From contig JAAAJB010000034.1 in assembly GCA_016098155.1 (NCBI GenBank), positions 1 to 64,000 on the forward strand: DNA of 64,000 nt, given 5' to 3'. The DNA comes from Actinomortierella ambigua. Taxonomy: Eukaryota; Mortierellomycota; Mortierellomycetes; Mortierellales; Mortierellaceae. Shown piece after piece: positions 26,446 through 44,973 of the stretch. Every line of letters starts with the position of its first letter. Within the stretch, counting starts at the first letter, position 1. A model generated the notes under the pieces. The model was not told the origin of the DNA. It was given only the letters and a program-made list of their open reading frames with translations, and ran no database searches. The translations under genes were made by a program, and so were the position numbers.

Positions 26446-29286
26446 TTGCATCATCTAGTCCCTGCATTCCTGAACCATTTCAAATCATTCTCCCCAAACA
26501 TGACCTCGGCTCGCCCACCTCCCCCCCGCGCTACCACCATGTATGCCGGCTCCACACGTGGTCCTGCACCAGTCCCTTTGCCGCGACCAAAGAGCGAGGT
26601 TGCGTTTGCACCACGACGCCCTCTTCCACCTCCACCTCCTGTGCCAGCTTTACATCCTACTCCACCAAAACGGCCTGTTCCACATGCCCCAAGTCAGTCA
26701 CTTCCCGAACCGGAAGAACCTCCGCCGCCACCTTCGCCACTCAAGGTCGCTCTTTCGCCCACGCGCACTTTGCCCACCCCTCCTTCATCCGCGCCGGCAT
26801 TGAACAACCTCAGCGACTCCCCCAATGTTGGTCTAGGAAGGTCGCCGCCCTCTTTAGCACATAGACCTGCCCCCGATAGTCCGCCACAAACTCCCGAACG
26901 ACCAACAAATGGCCACTGCGGGGATAGACCGCGCTCCGGGCGCAAAGTCCTTCCTGAAGCGGAGATCTCAGATGGCACCGGACATACAAAGGTGCACTCC
27001 GATATAGCAAAGCGATTCGTGCCGCGGCTCTCATCCTCGCCGCCTGCATCACCTAAACTAACCTTTAGTCCGCCACCAGCGCCACCAACCTTGCCACGAC
27101 GACCAACAGTGTCTATCAAACAGCATGAATCTCATGGCTCAGAGACCAGCATCGAGCCAACACCGGTCATTCATTCACCATTTCCTCTTTCTCATCCCCC
27201 TCCCCCTCCCCTACCAAGTCGCTCAATGTCCGTTTTGAAGAGGATCCAAGACATGCAGCTAAACCACACATCGTCCACGTCTCCGTCAAAGCCTCCACGG
27301 GTTGATGCCACCAAGGTAGCAGAAAAGGCCCCGGACGTCAGTGGTGTTTCACCTTCCACGCCGCCCACTCTTCCGACGAGACCAGCCTTACCTCATCGCC
27401 CTGCTGTGCCTGCTCGTCGTACTGTAAATGAGCGCCCCTCTGTACCTGAGCGCCGCCCAACTGTGCCTGGGCCTGGGCGTGCTGCTGTGCCTGAGCCTGA
27501 GCATCCCGCCATTCTGGAGCGCCCACCTTTGCCTGCGCGGCGACCCACGCTATCTGAACGACCAGCCCTACCTAAGCGACCACAGCAGGGCACAGGATCC
27601 ACACACGCTTCATTCTCAACCACATCCTCTACAATCTCCTCCACCACGACCGGCAACTCTACCTTCACTGCTACTTCCTCCTCCTCCTCCTCCTCCTCCT
27701 CCTCCTCCTCCTCCTCGTTCTCATCTACCGCCTCACGACTTTTATCGTCTACCAACTCATTCCTCCATCGCCCCGCACAAGCTCCAAACGGCGATCGTCC
27801 ATTGCCGTCAGCGCCACCGCTATCTCGCTCATCACGATCACCGCCGCATGCATTCGTCCCAGGAGACGATCCCATGGCGATTCTTGCGCTATCAAAGCCT
27901 GTGACGACAAAAGACTTTTGTGGCGAACGAACTGACTATAGCCAGGTTGATTTTAGTAGCCAAGATCAGCACGTCGCAGCCTGTCCACCGTCTGAGGCAC
28001 AAAGTATTGCTCGGCTCTCGAGTTATCTGACGTCCCCCTTTGTAGGCGACAGGATTGCACAGTTGCGTACTATCTTTACTTGGATTGCGAGAAACATCCG
28101 GTACAACATGGCAGGGTTCAGGTCGGGCAACCTTGGTGACAACTCGGCCGAGGCCGTGCTCTGCAGCCGGACCGGTGTCTGTGCGGGCTATTCCAACCTA
28201 TTCATGGCCTTGTCGGCACAACAGCATCTTGGCGTGACCATGGTTGTCGGCGACGCACGCGGCTATGGATTCAAAGTTGGGACGCGCGACAGGGGAGGGA
28301 AACATGCCTGGAATGCGGTCGAGGTGAATGGCGAGTGGTTACTGATTGACTCGACATGGGGCAGTGGAGGCGCGACAAGTGATGATGGTGGTCCGAGGAC
28401 AGGCAGCGGTGATGATGACCCGTTTAATCCATACTACTTTTTGGTCCGACCCGAGCAAATGATCTATACGCATTGGCCGACAAAAGCAGAAGAACAGTTT
28501 CTGGATCCGCCTGTCTGTGAAGACCTGTATCTGGAATTGCCGGCAATTCAGTGGGCGGCTTGGTCGATTGGACTCTGGCCCACGGCACCCTACACGAGCC
28601 AAGTATTGCATGCGGATGATGATTTTGTGGAGCTGGCCATTCGCATGGCACCCTCAACGGCGTCGTCGAGCAGCATCAACAACACGCCAACGGTCCCTCG
28701 TCTGAAGCTTGCATGGAACGGAAGCAGTCTGTCGAATGACGAGTTACCGATTGGGCCGTTTTGGTACGCCGAAGACGAGGAAACAGGCGATATCGTGTAC
28801 TCGTTCCGGTTCTTCTGTCCAAGCCAGGGCACGGGCGAGCTGAGCGTGTTTGCGTTTGTTGATGGTGGCGCTGGTGGTGGTGTCATGAAAGCCAATCGTA
28901 GTTTGTTGTACAGGGTGGTCAACGAGGGCACGGGGGCGCGGTTCCAGCCGCCGCTTCAGCAGAGTCCTGTGGCAGCGACGCCCGTGGTGGTGGTCGAGCC
29001 ATGGACGGCGTTGATCGCGAGCGGCGTCCAACAAAAGGTGTGTGTGCGGGTGGTACAGACAGCATCGAAAAACAGTCGTTCGAAAGCACCTACATTCGTC
29101 GTGATCCAAAACGGTGGAGGTGGTATCATGTTACGCCACCCGCCAACAATGCTGAAGGAAGTAAAGCCAGGCTGGTTTGAGGTCGTGCGGACGTTTTCGC
29201 CAGGGGAATATTTCATTGGTTCCTCAAACGGATCGGCGCTCATGCCTACATCGTTTTCTGTACTGACTAGCTTCAATGTCAAGTGA
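26446..29286 (+). CDS. Proline-rich transglutaminase-like protein (Cyk3/kyphoscoliosis-peptidase type)
   Basis: A single exon encodes 946 residues. An alternative start at 26500 (MTSARPPPPRATT) would give 928. The first 480 residues are Pro/Ser/Arg-rich with many PxxP and PxLPxRP motifs, suiting SH3-domain partners. An encoded Ser run lies at about 27677-27717. A transglutaminase-like domain follows at about residues 520-690, with the Cys-His-Asp triad in TGVCAGYSNLFM, GGKHAWNAVEV and WLLIDSTWGSGG. The C-terminal 250 residues look like beta-rich modules. Yeast Cyk3 and animal KY proteins share this core and act in cytokinesis or cytoskeletal cross-linking. Cyk3 also has an N-terminal SH3 domain, which is absent here. 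The triad looks intact, so enzyme activity is possible, unlike Cyk3, where it is considered degenerate. Confidence 0.85.
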   Translation: MHHLVPAFLNHFKSFSPNMTSARPPPPRATTMYAGSTRGPAPVPLPRPKSEVAFAPRRPLPPPPPVPALHPTPPKRPVPHAPSQSLPEPEEPPPPPSPLKVALSPTRTLPTPPSSAPALNNLSDSPNVGLGRSPPSLAHRPAPDSPPQTPERPTNGHCGDRPRSGRKVLPEAEISDGTGHTKVHSDIAKRFVPRLSSSPPASPKLTFSPPPAPPTLPRRPTVSIKQHESHGSETSIEPTPVIHSPFPLSHPPPPPLPSRSMSVLKRIQDMQLNHTSSTSPSKPPRVDATKVAEKAPDVSGVSPSTPPTLPTRPALPHRPAVPARRTVNERPSVPERRPTVPGPGRAAVPEPEHPAILERPPLPARRPTLSERPALPKRPQQGTGSTHASFSTTSSTISSTTTGNSTFTATSSSSSSSSSSSSSSFSSTASRLLSSTNSFLHRPAQAPNGDRPLPSAPPLSRSSRSPPHAFVPGDDPMAILALSKPVTTKDFCGERTDYSQVDFSSQDQHVAACPPSEAQSIARLSSYLTSPFVGDRIAQLRTIFTWIARNIRYNMAGFRSGNLGDNSAEAVLCSRTGVCAGYSNLFMALSAQQHLGVTMVVGDARGYGFKVGTRDRGGKHAWNAVEVNGEWLLIDSTWGSGGATSDDGGPRTGSGDDDPFNPYYFLVRPEQMIYTHWPTKAEEQFLDPPVCEDLYLELPAIQWAAWSIGLWPTAPYTSQVLHADDDFVELAIRMAPSTASSSSINNTPTVPRLKLAWNGSSLSNDELPIGPFWYAEDEETGDIVYSFRFFCPSQGTGELSVFAFVDGGAGGGVMKANRSLLYRVVNEGTGARFQPPLQQSPVAATPVVVVEPWTALIASGVQQKVCVRVVQTASKNSRSKAPTFVVIQNGGGGIMLRHPPTMLKEVKPGWFEVVRTFSPGEYFIGSSNGSALMPTSFSVLTSFNVK

Positions 29287-29753
29287 GAGAGAGAGGGGAA
29301 AGAGAGAGAGGAGAGATAATAAAAGTGTATAGAATAGAGTCAATGTCAATAGAGTCAATGTCAATAGAATGCATCCAGACATCATCGAGAAGTTGGTTGA
29401 CAGGAGGGGAAGGGAAAAAAGGGAGTCCCTGCTTGAACATGACCGAGTCTCCGTCTTTTTCATCGCAACGGCCCATGTCACACTGCATGGTTGTTTGCTG
29501 GATCCCTTTTTTTTCCCGCCCCTTCTGTCCCTTTCTCCCTTCTCGGGGATGGCGCCTTTTCCGATTGGGCTTGTCTCTTTGTCCTTTGTAGTCTTCCTAA
29601 CCTCCCTGCATCCCTTTTTTTTCCCTCTCTCTTTCTCCCTCTTTTTATTGATCTTCTCTCTTTCTTTCGCCTTGTGGCCACGTGAACCTGACGACGGATT
29701 GACAGTCTCTTGCTGCAGAAAGAGAGGGGACAACAAAAGGATGGGGAGGCGTT

Positions 29754-29756
<3 letters not shown>

Positions 29757-29798
<42 letters not shown>
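29757..29798. repeat. (GA)n microsatellite
   Basis: About 20 uninterrupted GA units lie downstream of the transglutaminase-like gene. Confidence 0.9.
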
Positions 29799-29801
<3 letters not shown>

Positions 29802-31311
29802 CATTAAACTAGGGCTACGAGGGATGAGACGAGAAGAGGAAGTTCCAATGTCTGCATCTGCATGGTTGTGTATCCAACAGAGAGAGAGGGGGGGAGGTGA
29901 CTGGGGGGAGGCAAATATGGCAAGGTCACTGCTGTTTGTTGTCCCTGTTGCACGTCCCAGGGGCAAGCGACTGAATGCGTGAGTGTGTGCGTGTGAGTGT
30001 TGTTTGTCTGCATACGTCTTTGCGCACACACATACATATTCACATACACACACATACGCACACGCACGCGCGCACGCATACACGCACGCACACGCACACA
30101 AACGTACACAGGCACAACATTTTGCTCTCGCCAATAAAGTCAATCTTCAGGTGTAATAATCCTGGGAGCTCTCCCAGAATATATATTTAAAAAAAAAGTG
30201 AGAGCCTTCTTCATGATTCTCTCTGGTCGGTCGTGTTCACTACAGTACCACGTTTTTTGTGTTCTCCCAATATCTCCGTCAGAACTATACAAATAAAAAA
30301 AGAGGGCGGGAAGAACGGAAGATGCGAGTGGGATGGGGGAAAATGAACAGGGGGAGGGGAGGGGAGGTGGATAGCAGCTGATATGACGACTTTTCGTCTA
30401 TCAGGGGCTGGCAATCCCACAAATGAATCGCAGGACACTAGGAGAAGAAAAAAACACCGCGCATGGTGCTAAACGGAAGGGCTTTTTTTTCCTTCACTGC
30501 TGCGATTTGAAAACAGTGAACACGGTGGCAGGCAGCATAGATTTGTTTGCTAGAAAGGTGTGGGAGAACGGGAAGCACATCCCATCCAAGGAAAAGAGCG
30601 TGCGGGATCAACCAAATTTCCCAATCAAAAAATTAAGAAAAAAACAAGGGTGAGAGCGATGGGGTAAGCGAAGAAAAAAAAAGGGAAGAAGGGAAGGGAA
30701 GGGAAGGAAGGGAAGGGAAGAAAAGGAAGGGAAGGAGCTGGATGAGAGGGAGGGGGGAGGGAGAAGCTAATCCAGTGAAGCCAATGTTCAACTGTAGAAG
30801 TTTGTTAGTGATGAATATGACCATCCATCCGTATTTCGCCTCCGAGGAAGTGGACAGAGAGAGGATGAATTAAGAGAGGAGAGAGAGAAGAGAAGAGAGC
30901 ACACACGCATCTGCATGCGTCTATCGACTGACCTATCCACCTTGCCAACAGCTGCTCTTACCTTTTTTTTTCTCGAGCAACTGCGCTACCTTTGGTATTG
31001 TCATGTCTTGTTAGTGAAGAGTACACCCGCGTGGTACTGTTCGTTGTGAGGAGAATGGTCCCCCTCTTTCCATGGCCTGGCCCAAGCATCCAGCCGTTTG
31101 CGTGGTGATGGATAGTGATGGATTGGCGATGAATCAATCGATAGATGGAGGGAGGGGGGAACAAGGTCCCCTTGGTTCTTTCCCTTCTGTCGGTCAGTTG
31201 GTCGGTGGGTTGTTCTGTTTTGTGTTCCTCCCTTTCCTTTTGTCCTCCCTTTCCCTCTCTCCATCCTCTCGTCCTCCTTTTTTGTTGCTTGTGTTCTCCT
31301 CCAGTCAAAGA

Positions 31312-31575
31312 CTGTCAGTCGGTCAGCAGTCAGCAGTCGGTCATCCATCCGTCCATCCGTCCATCCAGTCCAGCCTAGTCCAGCCCAGTCCTGTTCCTTC
31401 GTTTGTTCGTTTTCATTATCAGTCAGTCAGTCAGTCAGTCAGTCCGCCAGTCAGTCAGTTGCACATTCAGTCAGTTAGTCAGTCAGTCAGTCAGTCGGGT
31501 AGGTCAGTCAATCAGTTAATCATCAGGTTGTCAGTCAGTCAACCTGTCAGTCAGTCAGGGTCGTCAGTCAATAGC
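31312..31575. repeat. Degenerate CAGT/CATC tandem array
   Basis: Dozens of CAGT units with occasional single-base changes and CCAT/CCGT variants form a minisatellite of about 260 bp. Confidence 0.85.
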
Positions 31576-32808
31576 TTGTTTGTCAGCCGGGGCCTAGCAA
31601 TATCAGCTCATCGCCTCCTTGTGGTCCTTTCTTTGCCTCTACACCACCATCATCCAAAAGGGTATGATTTGTCTCATTGCATATGGCTCATGGTTGCCTT
31701 TGGTTCCATGAAAAGGAAGCAAAAGCAAGAAAGAAGATACAGTGCACCCCCTCCCCTCCCCCTCCCCCTCTCCCTCCCACCCCACTCCCGCCCCTGACTG
31801 TACATTCGTACTGTTGGCTCCCATCACTACATATCACCACCACGACTATCCTACCATCACTGCCACAAAACTGGCTTCAAACTACTTGCTACCTATCGCC
31901 ACTCCGCTGCCACGACCATCCTCATCCTCCTCCACCTCTACCGCCGCTCCTTCTCCGTCTCCGTCGTCCTCTTTTTTGTCGTCGTCCTCTTCTTCCTATC
32001 CCTCTTCCTGGCTGTTGGTCAGAGAGCATCTTCATCATCTTCCCTCCCCCTCTCTCCCTTTCCCTTTTCCCTTTCCCTTTTCCCTTTTCCCTCCCCCCAC
32101 AGTGTGCGAATGTGTGTGTGTGTGTGTGCGTGCGTGCGGGTGTGTGCCACCTCAACGAAAAGAGGAGTACACGACAAGGTACGGCGACTGACTTTCAGTA
32201 ACCTTCTGGTTACCTCAGTCGATCTTTCTCTAGCCAGCCAGCCAGCCACTCCTCAGCTACTTGGTCTAGTCAGCTAGGCCTGCCCAAAAGGAGTACCATG
32301 CAGCAGCTTACTTGCCCACTCTGTTGCAGTAGCCCTCCCTCCCTCTATACCTCCATATTCAATCCCGCCGTGTGCTCTCTTTTTTTCACTCTCTTTCTCT
32401 TCTTCCTGCTCCATCCACATCCCATCTCATTTCCTTTCTCCCCCCTCCCCCCTCCTCTCACCCACCGGATTCTCTGCATCCTTGCGCTTCACCACTCCGG
32501 GCTGGCTTCCACAGCCTCAGGGATCACTTTCTCATTGCCTGTCATTTATTAAACGCCGCCTCCCCTCTCTCCTCCTTTCTCACTCTCTTATACGCCCGGT
32601 TTCATTCGCGTTCGTGCCATTCCGCTGGTCGCCACCATTTCCGCATTCTCAACTTCGCCATCACCCTTCCAGCACCACCATAACGCACCCGTAGTCACTC
32701 TCACCCCCCCCCCTACCTTCTACTCACCTACAGTAAGCTCCAGCTCCACCATCAACAACATCCACATCCTCAGCCTCTCTCTCTCACCGTCTCACCCGAC
32801 TATTCGCC

Positions 32809-40441
<7,633 letters not shown>

Positions 40442-40793
40442 TAGGAAACATCGCTCGCAACAAAAAAAAAAAATATGAACAGCCTCCTCCTACCCTTCTT
40501 TTCGACTTCTTTCCTCTCTCAAAAAAAGTAATTTGTTTTTTATACTCTTTCTTTTCTTTCCTTTCTTTTGTCTCCCCTTTTTTTTTCTCTCAGAAAAGAA
40601 AACGAGGAGCTCCTAACTTTTCTCCCCTAAATATTAGTATTTCATTTGCTTCTTAATCTCCGTCGAGGCGCGTTCTTTTTTCCCCAATACAAAGCTCGAA
40701 ACAAGTGTTTGTATTTTTTTTAAAACATCTATGCTACTTGTATGGTTTTCCGTATGAATGTGCATGTTGAATACCAAAAAAAGATTTTTTTTT
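40442..40793. other. Convergent 3' region between kinase and PEP carboxykinase genes
   Basis: 352 bp of T- and A-rich sequence probably contain both 3' UTRs. No other feature is seen. Confidence 0.55.
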
Positions 40794-43072
40794 TTAGACG
40801 GAGGGACCCGCGGCAATGACCTCCTGCGACGCAACAGCCTTGTACTTTTCAAAATTGTCCCTAAACAAGATGGCGAGTTTGTTGACGGCGGCCGCATAGT
40901 CGTCCGGGGACCCTTGCCAGGCCTTGCCCGGGTGCAAGACATCGTTCGGCACGCCCGAGACGCGGCGTGGGATATGGAGACCAAAGACCGGGTCGGTTTC
41001 GAAATCGGTCAACTGGGCCAACTCGCCCGAGTGGATCGCGTCCAGGATCGCGCGCGAGTACTTGAGCGAGATACGACGGCCCGTTCCATATGCGCCTCCG
41101 TTCCAACCAGTGTTGACCAGCCACGCATTCGCCTGGTGGGTGTGCATCTTTTGCGCGAGCATCGTCGCATACTGCGTCGGGTGCAGGACAAGGAACGGCT
41201 GGCCGAAGCAGGCCGAGAAGGTCGCTTCGGGCTCCGTCACGCCGTCCTCTGTGCCCGCAATCTTGGCGGTGTAGCCCGAGATGAAGTGGTACATCGCTTG
41301 CGCCGACGTCAGCTTGGAGACTGGCGGCAGCACGCCAAAGGCGTCGCACGTCAGCATGATGATGTTGGACGGGTGCTGACCGACGCAGGGGATCAGCGCA
41401 TTCGGGATGAATTCGATCGGGTACGCACAGCGTGTGTTTTCTAGATGGACAGATTTGAGACACACACAGAGACAGAGAGAGACAGAAGCGACAGAGACAA
41501 GTACAATTAGCTCACTGGGTGATCTCCCCTTTCCCCCCCCCATCCCTCAAACATCAAAAGAGCATCATCTATCCTTACCTGTCAAGTCACAGTTGCTGTA
41601 GTCGACCACACGGTTATCTTCGTCGAGGACAACATTCTCAAGAACGGCTCCGAAACGGATGGCATTAAAGATCTCGGGCTCCTTTTCGGCCGAGAGGTCG
41701 ATCGTCTTGGCATAGCAACCGCCCTCGATGTTGAAGACACCGGTATCGGACCAGCAGTGCTCGTCGTCACCAATCAAATGGCGGTGCGGGTCAGCCGACA
41801 AGGTGGTCTTGCCCGTGCCGGACAAACCAAAGAACAGGGTGAGATCGCCCTTGTCACCCTGGTTGGCGGACGAGTGCAAGGAGAGAACGCCGGCCTTGGG
41901 CATGAGGTAGTGCATGATGGTGAAGACACCCTTCTTCATCTCACCTGCATATTCGGTGCCGAGGATGACCATCTCGCGTCGCTTAAAGTTGATGGCGACG
42001 GATGTGGTCGAGGTCATGCCAGTCGTGTAGCGGTTGGCGGGGAAGGCGCCTGCGTTGAGGATCGTGAAATCTGGCTCGCCATAGTTTTCTAGCTCTTCCT
42101 CTGTCGGACGAATCAGCATGTTGTGCATGAACAGGCAGTGATAGGCTCGAGCACAGACCACTCGGATCTTGACTCTACTCAGCAGGTTTTTTTTTTTTTT
42201 TTTTTTGTATACAAGGTGAGACCCCAATATTCCCCCATGCCCCTCACACAACGATTAATAAACGTGTAGAGTACTTTCGTGCGAAAAGAAAGTCCGTGGA
42301 CTACAACACAGGAAAAAACGAGGGTATGTTTCACAGTCTCGAACACATAATTGTGTACATGACCGACTTGTGTTTCCCCACACTCTTTCCCGTCGGTTGT
42401 ACAAAAAAAAACCGAGAAAGAGAGATGGAGAGGGAAAGAAAGAGAGAGAGGGAGAGAAAGAAGAAGGGAGAAAGACAGCAAATGCCAATTACACACAAAA
42501 AATAAAACTCACCTGTACTTGGGATCCCAGCCGGCATACCCATCAAAGACATAAAGCCGCTTCCGCGTATTGAGATAATCGACCGCTCGCTCATGATTGA
42601 TCAAGAACGCATTCTCGCTGAGCTTGGTGTTGACAGGCCCCCACCAGATCTCATCCACCGTCGTCTCCTCCTCGACAATCCGCTTGTCCTTGGGGCTCCT
42701 GCCAGTCTTCTTGCCCGAGCTCGTCACCAGGGCACCCGTCGACGAGATGATCGTGCCCGGCTCGTACTTGAGCGCATCCTCGTACAGCCGCGCCACGGCG
42801 GCGTTGCGGATCAGGTCCACGTGATTGTAGTCGATCCCTGTGTCGTGGTACAGCTGCTCCGGGTTCGGGTGGTAGGCCTTGTGGTGCACGTTCGGGTGGA
42901 TCATGTTGATATGGCCCGGGTGCTTGTGTGCTGGAGGCAAGGCCGAGCCGCTGCCTGTCGAGCCGCTGCCGGAGCTCTGCAGCGATGTCGTCGACGACTG
43001 GGCACCGGCTGCGAGGTTCTGGAGGTTGCCAAGCGCAGGGATCTGCTGGTCCTTGGAGCTATGCGACATCAT
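40794..43072 (-). CDS. PCK1: Phosphoenolpyruvate carboxykinase (ATP)
   Basis: This enzyme converts oxaloacetate and ATP to phosphoenolpyruvate, CO2 and ADP, the first committed step of gluconeogenesis in the cytosol. Three exons are read (43072-42513, 42174-41579 and 41440-40794), giving 600 residues. The junctions [17 protein letters not shown] and [15 protein letters not shown] restore the family sequence. The ATP-type P-loop [11 protein letters not shown] lies near residue 303, followed by [10 protein letters not shown] with the metal-binding acid. [14 protein letters not shown] substrate binding appears as [15 protein letters not shown], and the C-terminal FVNTGW-type motif as [17 protein letters not shown]. 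The first 50 residues are a Ser/Gly/Gln-rich extension compared with the usual 540-560-residue enzymes. A second ATG follows the first directly. Confidence 0.97.
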
Positions 43073-44973
43073 TCGTTTCTGCGTGCGTTGAGAGTGGGGA
43101 GAGTAGGGTAGGTTTGTAGTGAAAGAAAGAAAGGAAGAAACAAAAAGTGAAAAGTGAAGAGGGAGAGAGAGAGAGATTGAAGAAGAGGCCTGAGCGAGAG
43201 GGATTTTTTTTTCTTGAAAGAGAAGATGGAATTCAGCGTTGTATGTACAAAACAAAAATGGTAAGGGTTTTGTTCAGTGTGAGTGCTGGCTTATATACGT
43301 AACCGGAGGGGTGGGGATCCGGGCCAGGCTAGGTCAGACTCTTTTTTTTATTTTTTTGCCTTGAAAGAACCGGGGCGCATTGTGCGTTCATTGACGCAAC
43401 AGCTGACATTCCTTCCTCTCGTGCTCGCTTTTTTTTCCATCATCCCTCCCGTCCCCTTTTGCATATGCTCCTTTTGTTGGCCCGTTGTCTTGTGTGCTCC
43501 TGAGCAATAAGAGGGGAGTGCGGGGTAAACGACACAAAGAATTGGACAAATCAGGCCAATCACGACTGGGCAATCCAATACAGCAGCACTTTCTCACACC
43601 CGACAGGGGGGAGAAAGGGGAGAGAGAGAGGAGAGAGAGAGGGAGGCAGAGAAAAAGGGAGCGTCAATAATGCCTGCTTGGAGTTTTGCCTTCTCACAAA
43701 GAGATTCATCGTTCTCGTCCCTCGCCGAGAGTACGGAAAGTGCCGGGTTGCGGCTATGGTCTGGTCTCTCACTGTGTCTCAATCCTCGACAGAGTATTGA
43801 GCCATTCTAAGATGCAGGAGATAGAGTAGCCCGGAAGAATACAGCGTGTGTGTGAGTGAAAGACAGAGAAAAACAAAAAGCGCGCAACACCGACCCACGC
43901 TGCACAGGGAAGGATTAGAACGCCCAGGTCGTTGCTGAGGTTGGGTTAGGGGCGATCTGCTGGCTATACGTAACTCATCACTCGAAGCTAGTGATGGTGA
44001 TGGTATCCGATGGGGGGGGGGCATGATCCACAACAGGGTGATGGATGAAACGTGGGGTGGATAGAAGAGGGGTTGGACGGACAGGGGGATCGTAGGGCAT
44101 CATGGTTCACTCATAAGCCAACGAACGAAAGACCATCTAAGCAAGGCAAAGAAGGCAGTAAAGATTCAATCTCCAAAACGAAGATTGACCACAAGGAAGG
44201 AAGGAAGGAAGGAGGGTGGCGAAGCACCACGATAAGTATGACGATGCAGTGCAAAGCAAAGTACCCCATCCAAAGGAAGAAAACCACACACTCCTGAACC
44301 CTCCTTCACAGCCCTCATCCATACTTTCAACTCCAAAAATAATAGCCAGCGAGCTTTGTTACAAGTCAGTCCGATGACATAGATGACACGATAGGCACAA
44401 AGGACCCAGCCCATAAAGAGCAAGTAAACACCGAAAAACGTCATTTCCTACGGTGTGGCCTGTGCCTGGCGCACAGACATCCCCCATGCAACGACATGGC
44501 ATTCATGCATTGGCTCAACATGGAAGCTGGACAATGAGAACCCGCAATGAAAGAGCCTACAATAACCTTGTCATATAGATAATGAAGGTCTGTGCAATCG
44601 TGAACCTTCAATTGCGCGGCATGGAGAGGGGATAAGGGATTGCAAAAAAAAAAATAGTCTTGTATTCGACATATTCTACATGAGAGAGAAGGAAATAATG
44701 ACTACTGAAGAAGATTGTCGAGTAGGTAAAACGGTGACAGGAAGAACCCGTGAAAAGTCGACTGAACATCCGTTTGCTTAACAGGCCCGAAAGGAAAGGA
44801 GGAAGAAGGCGAGAGATGGAGGTAGTTTGATCGGTGTGCGTGCGTGTGTGTGTAGGTGTACGAGTGCGAGTGCGAGTGAATGGGGGAGTGCGAGTGCGAG
44901 TGCGTGTTCGTGTGCGTATAAATGCATGTTCTGCGTAAGTTTTCTTTTTCTTTTCTTTTTGTTCGTTTTGTCA
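43073..44973. other. Intergenic region: PCK1 promoter and FKS1 3' end
   Basis: 1.9 kb without a recognised gene. GA-rich runs near 43100-43180 and 43610-43660 sit on the PCK1 promoter side. Nearer FKS1, the 44830-44930 stretch is a GTGCGAGTGC-type imperfect repeat. Small open frames here look like chance. Confidence 0.5.

Larger units (their letters stand above)
29287..32808. other. 3.5-kb gene-free region rich in simple repeats
   Basis: No coding gene is recognised. Contents include a GA microsatellite (about 29757-29798), a CA-rich tract (about 30025-30112) and purine-rich GGGAAG runs near 30690-30740. A degenerate CAGT tandem array follows (31312-31575), then very long pyrimidine-rich stretches (31740-32110 and 32330-32600). 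The last kilobase reads like a CT-rich promoter and 5' UTR for the kinase gene. Confidence 0.6.

Noticed and set aside
29478..30143. 221-codon minus-strand open frame
   Set aside because: It is made of translated GA and CA microsatellites and shows no protein-like composition.
31072..31797. 241-codon open frame with SVSQ-type repeats
   Set aside because: The repeat peptide is only the translation of the CAGT tandem array, and there is no promoter or domain context.
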